This document shows positions 8,715-18,800 of a DNA stretch of 64,000 nt, one piece after another. Origin of the DNA: Epithemia pelagica (taxonomy: Eukaryota > Bacillariophyta > Bacillariophyceae > Surirellales > Surirellaceae); the NCBI GenBank assembly GCA_946965045.2, contig OX337230.1, positions 2,542,001 through 2,606,000 on the forward strand. The letters run 5' to 3'. Each line of letters opens with the position of its first letter. Positions within the stretch are counted from its first letter, which is position 1. A program made the position numbers and the translations under genes. The notes below the pieces were generated by a model that was not told the DNA's origin, did not search any database, and was given only the letters and a program-made list of their open reading frames with translations.

Positions 8715-11700
8715 ATGTCGTCTCAACCTTTTCCCATTGAGTGGGACGACCATGAGTCGACACCACCCGATTTATCGCAACCGCTCATCGATCAAGACGC
8801 AGACCAACCCGTCGTAACTCAAGCCAGTGACACTCAAACCGCAGCACCTCCAGTCGACAATTCAACAGCCGGAGAGCCTAATGCCCCGATGGAGCTCCCA
8901 CCGGAGCTAGAGAGTCTTGTCGCACATTTGCCTGGACGACGACAATCTTCCCGCCCGAGATCAAGATTTTCATACGCTAAGCGGAGTTTCGTTGCGATGG
9001 ACGACTTCTGGATCCATGAAAATTTCAGGGAAGATTTCCGTCGTCGGTTTCGACCCAATCCTACGGACCGTCACATTCATCTTGTCGGAAAAATTGTGGA
9101 ATGTCCCTCGAAGAAGAATGACAATATATATGCGATTGTCTGGGACAAACGCAGTATTTCGAGTTTGAACATTCCCGACAATTGGATCAAGACACAGTTC
9201 ACCTCGTCGAAAGCAGTCAAAGCCAAACTTCGTCACTTCGTCGAAGTCTACAATCCCGCCAATCTGCCATTTCAACCATCACAATCGACCCAACCATCCC
9301 AATCCCAACAGTTGCAAGCAACAGGTCAGTCGGCTTCACAACAAACAAACAACACCTCTACGACGGCATCTCAACAGAACAATCAGACTCAAGACGACAA
9401 CAATCCTACCAACAACAGCACTGTAGACGACAACAATCCTACCAACAACAGGAATGCACAAGAACCTCCTCAACCTCCTTCCACAGCAGAGCGTGCACGC
9501 CGCCGAGCCGCCATTAGGAATGTACCAGATGCGTCTTTGAGGCGATCTCCTCGTCGTCATTCGACTTCTACATCGAACATGCCATCGACTCAAGAGCGTG
9601 CACAGGGTCGTGCTGCACTCATGACTGCACCAGAAGGAGTGCTTTCTCCAAGTACTCAAGGAGGTACTCCAACTAACGAAGTTGCAACTCGTCTCTTCGG
9701 AAGTGCTAGTACTGGTGGCTCCTCCAGGACGACACGACAGCAGCGGGTAAATAACAACAACAATTCCACCGAGGCCTCCGACGACGAAACAAATAATGAC
9801 AACTCTTCATCAGACGAAGATGAATCTGGTGGCTACGATTTAGATGTAAACGAAACTGTGCACAGGGATAGCGATCCATTGTTGGAATACAATGACAGTG
9901 ACGACGAGGATAACCCTGACGAAGAGAATGCTTCCTCAGGATCGGACGACGAAGATCCCAACAATTCAACAAATTTGAAGGTGTTGATCGACAATTTACA
10001 CTTCCACTTCAAGGAAGTTGATTCGTCTGATAATGCTTTCTCATGGGTTGGGCAGGAGCGCAACAACAGATCGATGTTTCGTGGTGGCGACGGTCTAAAA
10101 GTGGGGATTGCAGATATATTTCATACTCCCTTTGACTGTCTTCGAGTTGTTGGAGGATTGTCTAAATCCATCATTTCGGACATGGCTGCGGCAACGAATC
10201 AATATTTCCGCAACAAAATCCGTCCAAACCTAATGGGACGACGAGGATATTTTCATTCTCAGAAATGGAGAGACGTGACAATGCAAGAAATGACTCGGTT
10301 TCTTGGCATCATCTTGATGATGTCCTTGAGACCCGTTGATGGTGGTGGTTACGCAGCTTACTTTACCAACTCCAACATGATGTACAGCCTGGGAACTGCA
10401 ATTCCAGCAATGGAAATTGCAGATAGTGCTGGTTGGGCATCGAAATACATGCGCCTTGCTCGATTCCGACAAATCAGAGGAGCATTCCACCCCGAATCGA
10501 AAGAAGCTGGACGGGGAGGTGACAAATGTTACCAACTGCGAAGACTCATCCAGGCTGTAAATTCTGCGTCAAGACGATCTTTCAAAATTCCACAAGATTT
10601 GGCATTCGACGAAGGAGGTATTGGATGCCGTTCGAGGTACTGCCCGGTCAGGCAGTACAACAAGGATAAACCAGCCAAGTTCCGCGTTGATTTCTTCATC
10701 CTGGCTTCGTCCACTAGCTATGCAATCTTGCATTTGGACGTATATCAGGGAAAGAATGCTACTAATTCATACATCCGACACGAGGCACAACGTCTTCCTA
10801 CAACAATGAAGGCTGTTGTGAATGCGTGTTACGCGCTGGAATTGAACAAGGAAACCCGTGGATTCCGCCACTTATCCATGGATAATAGGTATGCCGCTCC
10901 ACAACTCCTGGTGATCTTGCGAGATCGACTGAAAGTCCTTGCTACTGGTACTGTTCGTGTGAACCGTGTTGGATGGAACAAGGTTCTCATGGATTTGAAA
11001 AAAACCAAGACCAATCGTGGAACGATGAAACTGGGACATGATGAAGTGAACGGAATCCTAATCGGGCAATGGGTAGACTCTAAGGTGGTTAATTTTGTTT
11101 CAAGTTACGAGAATGTTGGGACCGGGCAACTACAACGCCAAGTTGGTCAAACGAAGAAAGACTTCAGGTGCCCCCAAGCATTGATACGATACCAAGACAA
11201 CATGGGGGGGATTGACCGTGGCGACCAAATGCGGTCACAAATGGGCGGATTTGCCACACATGGCCATTTCAAGAAATGGTATAAAAAAACTGCCCTCGGT
11301 ATCATGGATATTATGTTGCTCAATGCTCTCATAGCCTGGAACATGTCCGCTGGGGATAGAATTCGTTCAAGGCGTACAAAGCTTTCAAGACATGCTTTCT
11401 ACACGTGTGTCGCACAAGCTATGTGCAGTTACGAAGATACAGAAGAGGTTGATGCCTTGGCGCGGCGGACCCAACAACCTTCACAACCAAGTTGTGAAGA
11501 TGGACACTTTCCAATCCCTTTGGAGGGCAACAAACGGTTGGCGTGTGCTGTTTGTTTGTTGGAGCACCGTTGGAAGAAGAAAACATTGGGGATGAAAGGA
11601 TTGTACTCGAATGTCGGTCAATGTGCCAAATGTGGAATTGTCACACATTTGGTGAATTCCACAGATGAAAGAGAGGATGGTTGGAAGATTCATAAGCTAC

Positions 11701-11963
11701 CACAATTCGCAGGTAAAACCTGTTTCGAGATTCTGCACTCAATTCACGGCAGGGAGATATTCATGTGCCGTCCGGCTGATGGAGGGGACAGCAGATATAA
11801 GTACACAACAAAGAAAAATCACCCTCTTGTATTGGGTTTGAGAGAGAAACATGGTCTGCCGCTGGAGTTCTCAAGAAAGAGAAGACGGATTGAAGCCTCG
11901 GCCCCTATGGAAGAAGACAACGAGAGTGAGAATGAAAGTGGTGAGGAAATCCATGAATTGTAG
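8715..11963 (+). CDS. piggyBac transposase
   Basis: This 1082-residue intact ORF starts ATGTCGTCTCAACC. The N-terminal ~430 residues are disordered (Gln/Asn/Ser-rich, then acidic) around a short conserved-looking patch at about residues 118–160. The DDE_Tnp_1_7 (PGBD) domain follows. Catalytic Asp candidates are D632 in LAFDEGGIG, D723 in LSMDNRYAAP, and D834/D837 in GGIDRGDQ, matching the D268, D346 and D447/D450 positions of insect piggyBac. The C-terminus holds a Cys-rich domain (CAVCLLEH, CAKCGIVTH) of the type that binds terminal repeats, then a basic tail. It is longer than the ~600 residues of insect piggyBac because of the N-terminal extension. It should catalyse cut-and-paste at TTAA. 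Confidence 0.93.
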   Translation: MSSQPFPIEWDDHESTPPDLSQPLIDQDADQPVVTQASDTQTAAPPVDNSTAGEPNAPMELPPELESLVAHLPGRRQSSRPRSRFSYAKRSFVAMDDFWIHENFREDFRRRFRPNPTDRHIHLVGKIVECPSKKNDNIYAIVWDKRSISSLNIPDNWIKTQFTSSKAVKAKLRHFVEVYNPANLPFQPSQSTQPSQSQQLQATGQSASQQTNNTSTTASQQNNQTQDDNNPTNNSTVDDNNPTNNRNAQEPPQPPSTAERARRRAAIRNVPDASLRRSPRRHSTSTSNMPSTQERAQGRAALMTAPEGVLSPSTQGGTPTNEVATRLFGSASTGGSSRTTRQQRVNNNNNSTEASDDETNNDNSSSDEDESGGYDLDVNETVHRDSDPLLEYNDSDDEDNPDEENASSGSDDEDPNNSTNLKVLIDNLHFHFKEVDSSDNAFSWVGQERNNRSMFRGGDGLKVGIADIFHTPFDCLRVVGGLSKSIISDMAAATNQYFRNKIRPNLMGRRGYFHSQKWRDVTMQEMTRFLGIILMMSLRPVDGGGYAAYFTNSNMMYSLGTAIPAMEIADSAGWASKYMRLARFRQIRGAFHPESKEAGRGGDKCYQLRRLIQAVNSASRRSFKIPQDLAFDEGGIGCRSRYCPVRQYNKDKPAKFRVDFFILASSTSYAILHLDVYQGKNATNSYIRHEAQRLPTTMKAVVNACYALELNKETRGFRHLSMDNRYAAPQLLVILRDRLKVLATGTVRVNRVGWNKVLMDLKKTKTNRGTMKLGHDEVNGILIGQWVDSKVVNFVSSYENVGTGQLQRQVGQTKKDFRCPQALIRYQDNMGGIDRGDQMRSQMGGFATHGHFKKWYKKTALGIMDIMLLNALIAWNMSAGDRIRSRRTKLSRHAFYTCVAQAMCSYEDTEEVDALARRTQQPSQPSCEDGHFPIPLEGNKRLACAVCLLEHRWKKKTLGMKGLYSNVGQCAKCGIVTHLVNSTDEREDGWKIHKLPQFAGKTCFEILHSIHGREIFMCRPADGGDSRYKYTTKKNHPLVLGLREKHGLPLEFSRKRRRIEASAPMEEDNESENESGEEIHEL

Positions 11964-12469
11964 AAGCAGCATTATATATAAGAGACATAGTAAACACAGA
12001 CGACACAGACTCACCTTGGACAGGTCATTCATAGGTTACTTGTGCCATTGTTGACATGGATCGATGATCTTGGCTGTGTTGAATGTCACAAAAATGAGAC
12101 CTGCGTTTTAAGGTTAAAACAGCCTCTGTTAAGGCGCTCGCATGGGAGACAGCAAATTCGAGCATCTGGCTGACTCCCATAAAATTTATGGGACACAGCT
12201 ATTTGATACTCCGATAAGCTTAAAACCCGTTCTTTACGATTGGCGTTAATTTGGTCTATTACAACCTCACAAACCTTCCCCGCTAGAGCGTGATCCTGTA
12301 CCCCCCTGTTCGATTGGTACAGGACAGTGAAAAATACGGTAGTAGAGAGGAGTACTCCTTCGAAATGGTCGGAAAGGGGTAGCTAGCCGGATAGGCGTAG
12401 GTACGTGGTTCTTACTTCGAAGAAGAACAAAAAAATCCCACAAATCCTTCGTCACTTCAAGAGGCAACC

Positions 12470-14019
12470 ATGATGAGAGAAAAGGGGCTCTTCTGGGCTC
12501 AGGTATTGGCGCTGAGTTTGTCGTCTGTGGAAGGATGGGTTGCCCGTAACTTGCAGCATGGATCTCCAGTCCGATCGACCGCCATTCAGATGGCCTCCTC
12601 CGACAGGAACGTCGTCTTGGCTCCGTCCGACAACCCATCAGCGTTTGACTCTTTCAAAATTGGTAATGCCCGAGTGCATCGGTATAGCCGCGAAGAAGAC
12701 CCTGAGTGCGAAACTGAGTACGTTATGTGGTATCATGGAAGATCGAAGGAACTGGACGGTGCCAATGAAAATAAGCTCCCCCCTCTTTCGACGGGACGGA
12801 TTGGCCGAGCCACTTCTCGCAATGGCCTCGTATGGGAGAAAGACACCAAAGGAAGTGTTTCCGAGGATATTACTGGCGTGAGCTTAGGGCTTAACACTGC
12901 CGAATGGTGGGGATTTGACACAGCGCACGTTGGGTTGGGAAATGTACTCCTGCCAATGACCACACCAGGTACGACGACGTCGACATGGATGGCACATGAT
13001 TCGACTATGCTCTTTTTGCCTTTCGCCGTTCTTCTTCTTCTTTTCTATGTTTCTGAATGGGCATCCAACCTTTTCTTTTCTTGCAGCTGTCCTTAATGAA
13101 GGAGGTGTCTACATTATGTACTTTATGGGTGGTGATCACCAAGAGCTACCGATACAGGATTTTGTCGACCGTGAGCTTCCCGAATCCATGCAGGATTCGA
13201 CCATCAAGGGCATGAACATGAAGATCGGTGTGGCTGTGTCTCAAGATGGAATAACTTGGGGAAAAGTGGAAGGTGACGATCCCACTGGGGCCTGTGTGGT
13301 GCCCTACCAAAAAGGAGATCCTAATTTGGAGAAAGGATCCGTTCCTGCCTCCATGGAGGAAGAACTATACTGTGCCTGGCCAGAAGTTGTGGTGAATCCT
13401 AATGCCGATAAATCGTCGGGATTTGTAATGTACTACAGCACCATGACCAAGGACAGTAAGGAAAAATGCATCTCCAGGGCACTTTCAGCCGATGGATTTC
13501 GTTGGGTCAAAAAGGGAATTTGTTTGAAGCCAGGCGACGCTGGTACCTTAGACGATTCTGGTTGTGCCCGCTGTTGTGTCGTCGCAAATGCTGACTACAA
13601 TGCCGATACTGGAACATGGAAGACGTCAAAAGGGTGGACGATGTATTACGAAGGAGTGTCAGCAGAAGATAAGAAACATCGCATTCTTCAGGCGACCAGT
13701 CCAGATGGTGCCAAGTGGACCAAAACGGGAATTGCTTTGGACATTGGGGCTTCGTCAGATGCTTGGGATCATGGTGGTGTTAGTTCGCCTCACATTATTC
13801 GGTACGTTCTGTTTCAGCGGAAAACGGATTCCATACGATCCTGGTCTGACTTGTTGTGTTGTATACACCTCCAGTATGGATGACGGTTCCCTGCGTATGT
13901 ACTACACAGGCCAGAATGCGGAAGGAGAGACGGCGATTGGAGTGGCCAAGATGAACGCCAGCAATGAGGGCGAAATGGTATGGGAACGAGAACTCGCTAA
14001 TTTTGCTTTAGTGGCCTAG
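12470..14019 (+). CDS. Secreted five-bladed beta-propeller glycosidase-like protein (GH43/GH32-like fold)
   Basis: Three exons: 12470–12968, 13087–13801 and 13875–14019. Introns of 118 bp (12969–13086) and 73 bp (13802–13874) have GT–AG ends and keep the frame, giving 452 residues. The N-terminus (Met-Met-Arg-Glu-Lys then a hydrophobic run ending near SSVEGW) looks like a signal peptide. The blade motif A-x-S-x-[DN]-G-x-x-W-x-K recurs four times (RATSRNGLVWEK, VAVSQDGITWGK, RALSADGFRWVK, QATSPDGAKWTK), with MWYHG, IMYFMGG, VMYYST, TMYYEG and RMYYTG strands between. This fits the arabinanase/levansucrase/invertase superfamily. Catalytic acids cannot be assigned safely. A broken copy of exon 1 lies 6 kb upstream. 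Confidence 0.8.
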
Positions 14020-14176
14020 TTTTGGATATGGAGGCCGTCAAATGATTCGTTGATCTCCACTAACTTTGATATATACGTATGCGTTACTCCTACATAACAG
14101 TCCTGACCTTGGAAACGATGTATAGGAACCGTTCAGCGAGATTCATAACAATTGGATGTATCAAAGTCCATTCTGA

Positions 14177-15570
14177 TTAATTCCCTCTTGCGGCTGAGAG
14201 AGTCAGGACGGGGCGGTGGTGATCCTCGTTGGTGAGTTCTGCCTGAACCCACACAAAGGTTTCACCGTAGGAAGGGTATCCATCTCTACCCACAAGGGGC
14301 TCTTCTATCGGCGCTGCACCATTCCCTCCTTGACCTGCACGCACACCGGGCGTGCTTCCTTCAGTCCCCTCGCTTCCATTTGTCCCTCCTGTACTTCCGT
14401 TGGAGGACGTACCAGTACTATGTCCGTAGTCCATTTGATCATTACTTGGCGACGGTTCCCCATCATCTCCAGCGATAACAGATCCGCCCCGGTCCCGATC
14501 ACCACCACTTTCGTCTCCGTCGCCACCATTGCCACCTTCCGAGTCTTGGGCATCACCGTTTCCGGTCGAACCATTGTCGTCTGCTCCATCGTTTTGATCT
14601 TGGTCGGACCCATTTGAAGAATCGTTCGTTCCACCGTTTGATCCGCCATCTCCCGTGTTACCATTGTCGCTCGTACTGCTGTCAGGTTCGTGGTCGCCAG
14701 AATTTGTACCATCATTTTGGTCGGGATCGCTGTCTATCGTGTCATTATTCGAACCTTGGTCATTCGCACCACTATCTCCAGAGGTGCCGTTGTTGTTGAT
14801 GTCCGAATCTTGGTCGCTGCCTTTCGGACCATCATCTCCTGTGCTGCCACCATTATCAGAGCCAGTGCTTGAGTCTGTACTGCCGTTTCTGGGACCGTCC
14901 TGAGATTTCGAACTTGGTCCGTTCCCATCTGAAGAGCCACTGTTTCCGTTGTCATCGGGGTTCTCATCGTAGCATTTGAATGAGCCGCGGTCCACGGAAT
15001 AGTATTTTCCACCTTTGCCTCCCTTGCCCGATCCACTCTTGCCGGACGCGTCTCCTTCATAGCTGCTCCCTGACAAATGCCGATAGGAGCCTTTGCCACC
15101 ACTCTTACCTCTTGTTGACGACTTGCCACCACTCTTACCTCTTGTTGACGACTTACCACCACTCTTTCCTCCTAAAGAAGACTTGCCTGATGAGTCACGA
15201 CTGGAGGCTTTCCCACCTTTTCCCGCTTTTCCACCTGAACAATGGCAAACATGACATGATGTAAGGACATCATTACCTCTGTGGAGAACACAACGCACTC
15301 AATCAAGTGACATTATCTGACCTTTTCCTGATTTCCCGTTACAGCCGTCGAATAGCGCATCTTTCTGTAAAGGACAGCACGCACTATTAGATGGATCGTA
15401 GGGATGAAGAAAAAAGCACTGGTACTTACTTTGATCTTGTGCTGTCGCACAGAGGCCTCGGGAATATCAGGGCGCTTCCGAATATGATATCCCATTTCGC
15501 CGTCCGCAAAGACCAACAGAACTAGCGATATCTGAATCAAGCTCGAGAAAAGCATGGTGAACTTTGTCAT
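14177..15570 (-). CDS. Secreted Lys/Ser/Gly-rich protein, silaffin-like candidate
   Basis: Three exons on the minus strand: 15570–15430, 15364–15322 and 15234–14177. Introns of 65 and 87 bp have GT–AG ends and keep the frame, giving 413 residues. The start (MTKFTMLFSSLIQISLVLLVFA) is a clear signal peptide. After a short linker comes a basic domain packed with GGK/SGK units (KSGGKSSTRGKSGGKSSTRG, then GSYRHLSGSSYEGDASGKSG). It contains an R-x-L site (RHL), like the processing site in silaffin precursors. The remaining ~270 residues are Asp/Asn/Gly/Ser-rich and acidic. Lys- and Ser-rich secreted proteins of this composition form silica-associated matrices in diatoms. That role is inferred from composition; there is no fold homology to test. 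Confidence 0.7.
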
Positions 15571-15826
15571 TTGACGCGCGACAATTCATTTGGACAAGAG
15601 ATGAACTTTTGAAAAAGATGGTGGTCCCATTTCATTTTGGACGGAGTCGAAATTGAAGTCTGCATCGTTGCAAGACCGCCATATAAGAGAAAAAGCACAT
15701 GCCAAATTCAATCCCGCCTTGCCCTACCTCCATATCACAATGGGAATATCGAACGCACCTCTATGACAAAGACAATTACGCACATGCAAACGCGCCACAA
15801 TGAGCATGATTAGAATTGTGAAAACA

Positions 15827-18800
15827 TTAAATCCCAGCTGTGTCAACTTCAACGGAAGCAAACAACTCTGCTGTTGGTTCCAAACCCTTCTTGCGTTGTA
15901 TTTCTCTCAACAGTGCAAGATATTGAGCTCTAGCGTCACTGACGGCTCTCGCATCCGTTGCATTCCTCAAATATTCCTTTACCAAAGCCGCAAGACCTGT
16001 GACATAGGCGGCACTCACAGAAGGGTTCTTATGCTCTAAGAAGAATACGTAATGCTCGAGGAGATCCACGAACAAAAAGACTTGGGATGCATTGGTGGAT
16101 GTACAAGCATCTGCAACCTTAAGCGACCTCTGCAAACACTCCAACGCCTTCTGCGGGTTGCTGTAGGACGAACGACCACTGACAGGAAAGAACAAATGAG
16201 CACACTGGGCCACCATTTGACACTGATCGGATTTGTCCACCAGTTTGGCGCTTAGTTGAGCCGTTTTAGTGATGAGACCCTCATAGTTGCTTTCGTTTAG
16301 TGACTTGCATGTCAATAGTGCACCAATCATGGACGTGACACTGCGCCGTTGAGCGTTGGAATTGGAGCCATCCATTCGCTCCTCGTACGCGGAAAAGGAC
16401 TGCGATAGCAGCTCAAAAGCCACTGGTGCATAAATGGCAGATTCTTCACCAGCCGCGAAATTGTCTGCTGTCAACGCTGCTTCAAGGAACAGTTTTACTG
16501 CCACTTCAGCGTTTGCCTTACTTAGCAGGACAATTGTTTCCTGAATAAAAACAAACACTTGTCGAGCGCTCACTAGTTTTGCGGCTTCTTCTTCTTCTTT
16601 TGGCCCTTCTTCTGCTTTGAGCGTTGCCTCTTCTTTATTTGCTTCATCACTGGAAGGCTGAGTTTCTTCTTGGCTCGTCTTATTGTCGGCTGCTGTTTCC
16701 TCATCCGGACTACCTTCCTGCTTTGTGTCGTCATCGACACCCTCGTTTTTGGTTTCCTCCTCAACTGGTTGTGGTTCCGTTGGTTCGGCAGCTTTGACGT
16801 CTTCACCATCTTCTTCCTTGGTTTCCTTGGATTCCTCTTCTTTTTCTTCCTTGTCATTACCCTCATCCTTCGGGGGCTCTGTTTTCTCAGTTTGGTCCTT
16901 GTCTTCGGAAGGTGTCGCCTTTGCATCCACTTCCGTCCTCTCTTTATCGTCGGGAAAGGATTGTTCGTTTTCTTTATCCTTTGGTTGAGTAGGTCCATGA
17001 ATGCGCCGAACCAGTTTGAGCGAGGCAAAGAGGACGGCAACCAAAGTCTGCGATGCCCGTAAACGACCGCCGCGTCGAAAATGTTCTCGGGCCATGTCGA
17101 GCATCTCGTACACCACATCGGTATTCTCATGATTCAATAAATGAACCAGTTTGGAAACCAATGCACATTCCTTTTCAATTTCCATCGTCATGGGACCTTG
17201 TGGAAAGTTGGCATCGCCAAATTCCAAGATCCTCTTGGGAGGAATCATCATGGTCGGGGGAGTGGTCGTTGGAGCTTCGGTAGAAGAAGGCGTCGGTTCG
17301 ACCGACACTCCCAAACCAGCCATGAGTTCCGTCGCTCGTGCCGTGGGTTCCGAATGAGGAACTGTCTCCGTGGTCGGTGGTGGTGGAGGCGGTGCTTGTG
17401 GTGGTGGTGGCGGCGGAGACGGATCGGCCCGAGCCGCCATTTCACTCCGTGTCAAGGGTTCAATGATACAAAAGAGTTGATGGATCTCTTGCAAATTCTT
17501 GGGTGGTGATCCGGCCTTGTCGACGGCCTGCAACATGGTTTGCGCCACGGCCCGGCGATTGGCCCAGGGCAAAAAGACAATCAATTGACTGTAGGTATTC
17601 AATTCCAAGACACGCAAGGCCAAGGACTCCAAAGGAATGGACAAGAGTTTTTCCAATTCCACCACGGATACATCGTCCAAGGGTCCCATGGGAGCCGGTG
17701 TCGTGGGTGCAGCTGTGGGCGTCGTGGGTGCTTCGTACGAAGCATTGGCTTGTTGAAGGGCGGCAACGCAGGCCCCCATGCAACGCGCAATTTGTTCCAT
17801 ATTGCCCGGATAACACTTGAGTGAAAACTGCAGCAAGGCCGTTTGCAAACGAATCACTTCCTTGCTCGTTAGTTTGGGTCCTCGTGCGTTGTAGACCTTT
17901 TGCACACATTCTTCAAACATGCCAAACGAATCTCGGGCCAAGGTCAGTTTGACTTGATTGGTGTCACTTTCATCCAACAATTCTTCATCGGCCAAGTAAT
18001 TGGCCAATCGATCCATGAGTCCCTGAAGGATGGTACGGATATTGACCTTGTCGCGCAATCGGGGACAAACATTGAGAAGAATGGGCAAGGTTTCAATGTG
18101 ATATTCATCGGGAAAGACTTGTACCAAACAATCCATTAGATAGGCCTGTGAAAGGGGATCACCCACAGTCACAATGTGGTCCAGGACACGAGGCAAAATG
18201 GCTTGACCATAAATTTGCGACGTGACACCTTCCAATTGGGAAATGCGGACCAAATTGGTACCCACCAAAATTCGCAAATCATTGCGTTCTCGTTCACGAC
18301 GTTTCTTGATTTCCTTGGTATTGCCGTCACCGGGCAAATGTTGCAATCGGACCCACAATTTGTTCATTTCCATAAAATTCTCCATGACAAACTGATAGGA
18401 ATCTTTGACCGTCCCGCGTTCCAACAGATTGGGCGTCGAACCATTGTCCGTTTGTTCTTGTGCTGCTGTTTCGACTGGACTGCTCGTCGCTGTGGAAGAA
18501 TCATCGGGCAATTTGTCTCTCAATACCGTCAAGAGGTAATTGCGCAAAAACAAGCCTCGAATGGGATTTTGTTCGCATTTGACGGCTTGAATCAAATCTT
18601 GCAAGACCCATTTGGGTCCGACTTCACCACTCCGAATCAAGGCGGATCCGGCCGAAATTTGCAAATACAAGCGAGACAAGACGCGAGGACAGTACTGAAC
18701 GCAATCGTAAATTTCGCGCATGGTATAACAGAGCGAAGGCGGTGGTGGTGGTACGCCAAAGGCCGAAGCGGCGGCATCCATGCCCGTCGTCGTGGCAGCC

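Larger units (their letters stand above)
8350..12245 (+). mobile_element. Complete piggyBac DNA transposon
   Basis: The element is flanked by TTAA at 8346–8349 and 12246–12249, the fixed piggyBac target duplication. Terminal inverted repeats are CGCCAATCGTAA (8350–8361) and its complement TTACGATTGGCG (12234–12245). It is 3896 bp long with one intact transposase gene. Both subterminal regions carry GGGAGACAGC-type inverted motifs (left palindrome 8364–8413; right imperfect hairpin about 12165–12205). Everything needed for autonomy appears present. Confidence 0.9.

Noticed and set aside
14216-15162. Several ORFs on both strands over the silaffin-like gene
   Set aside because: They are frame shadows of a strongly biased Gly/Asp/Ser/Asn sequence; the spliced minus-strand model with a signal peptide explains the region.
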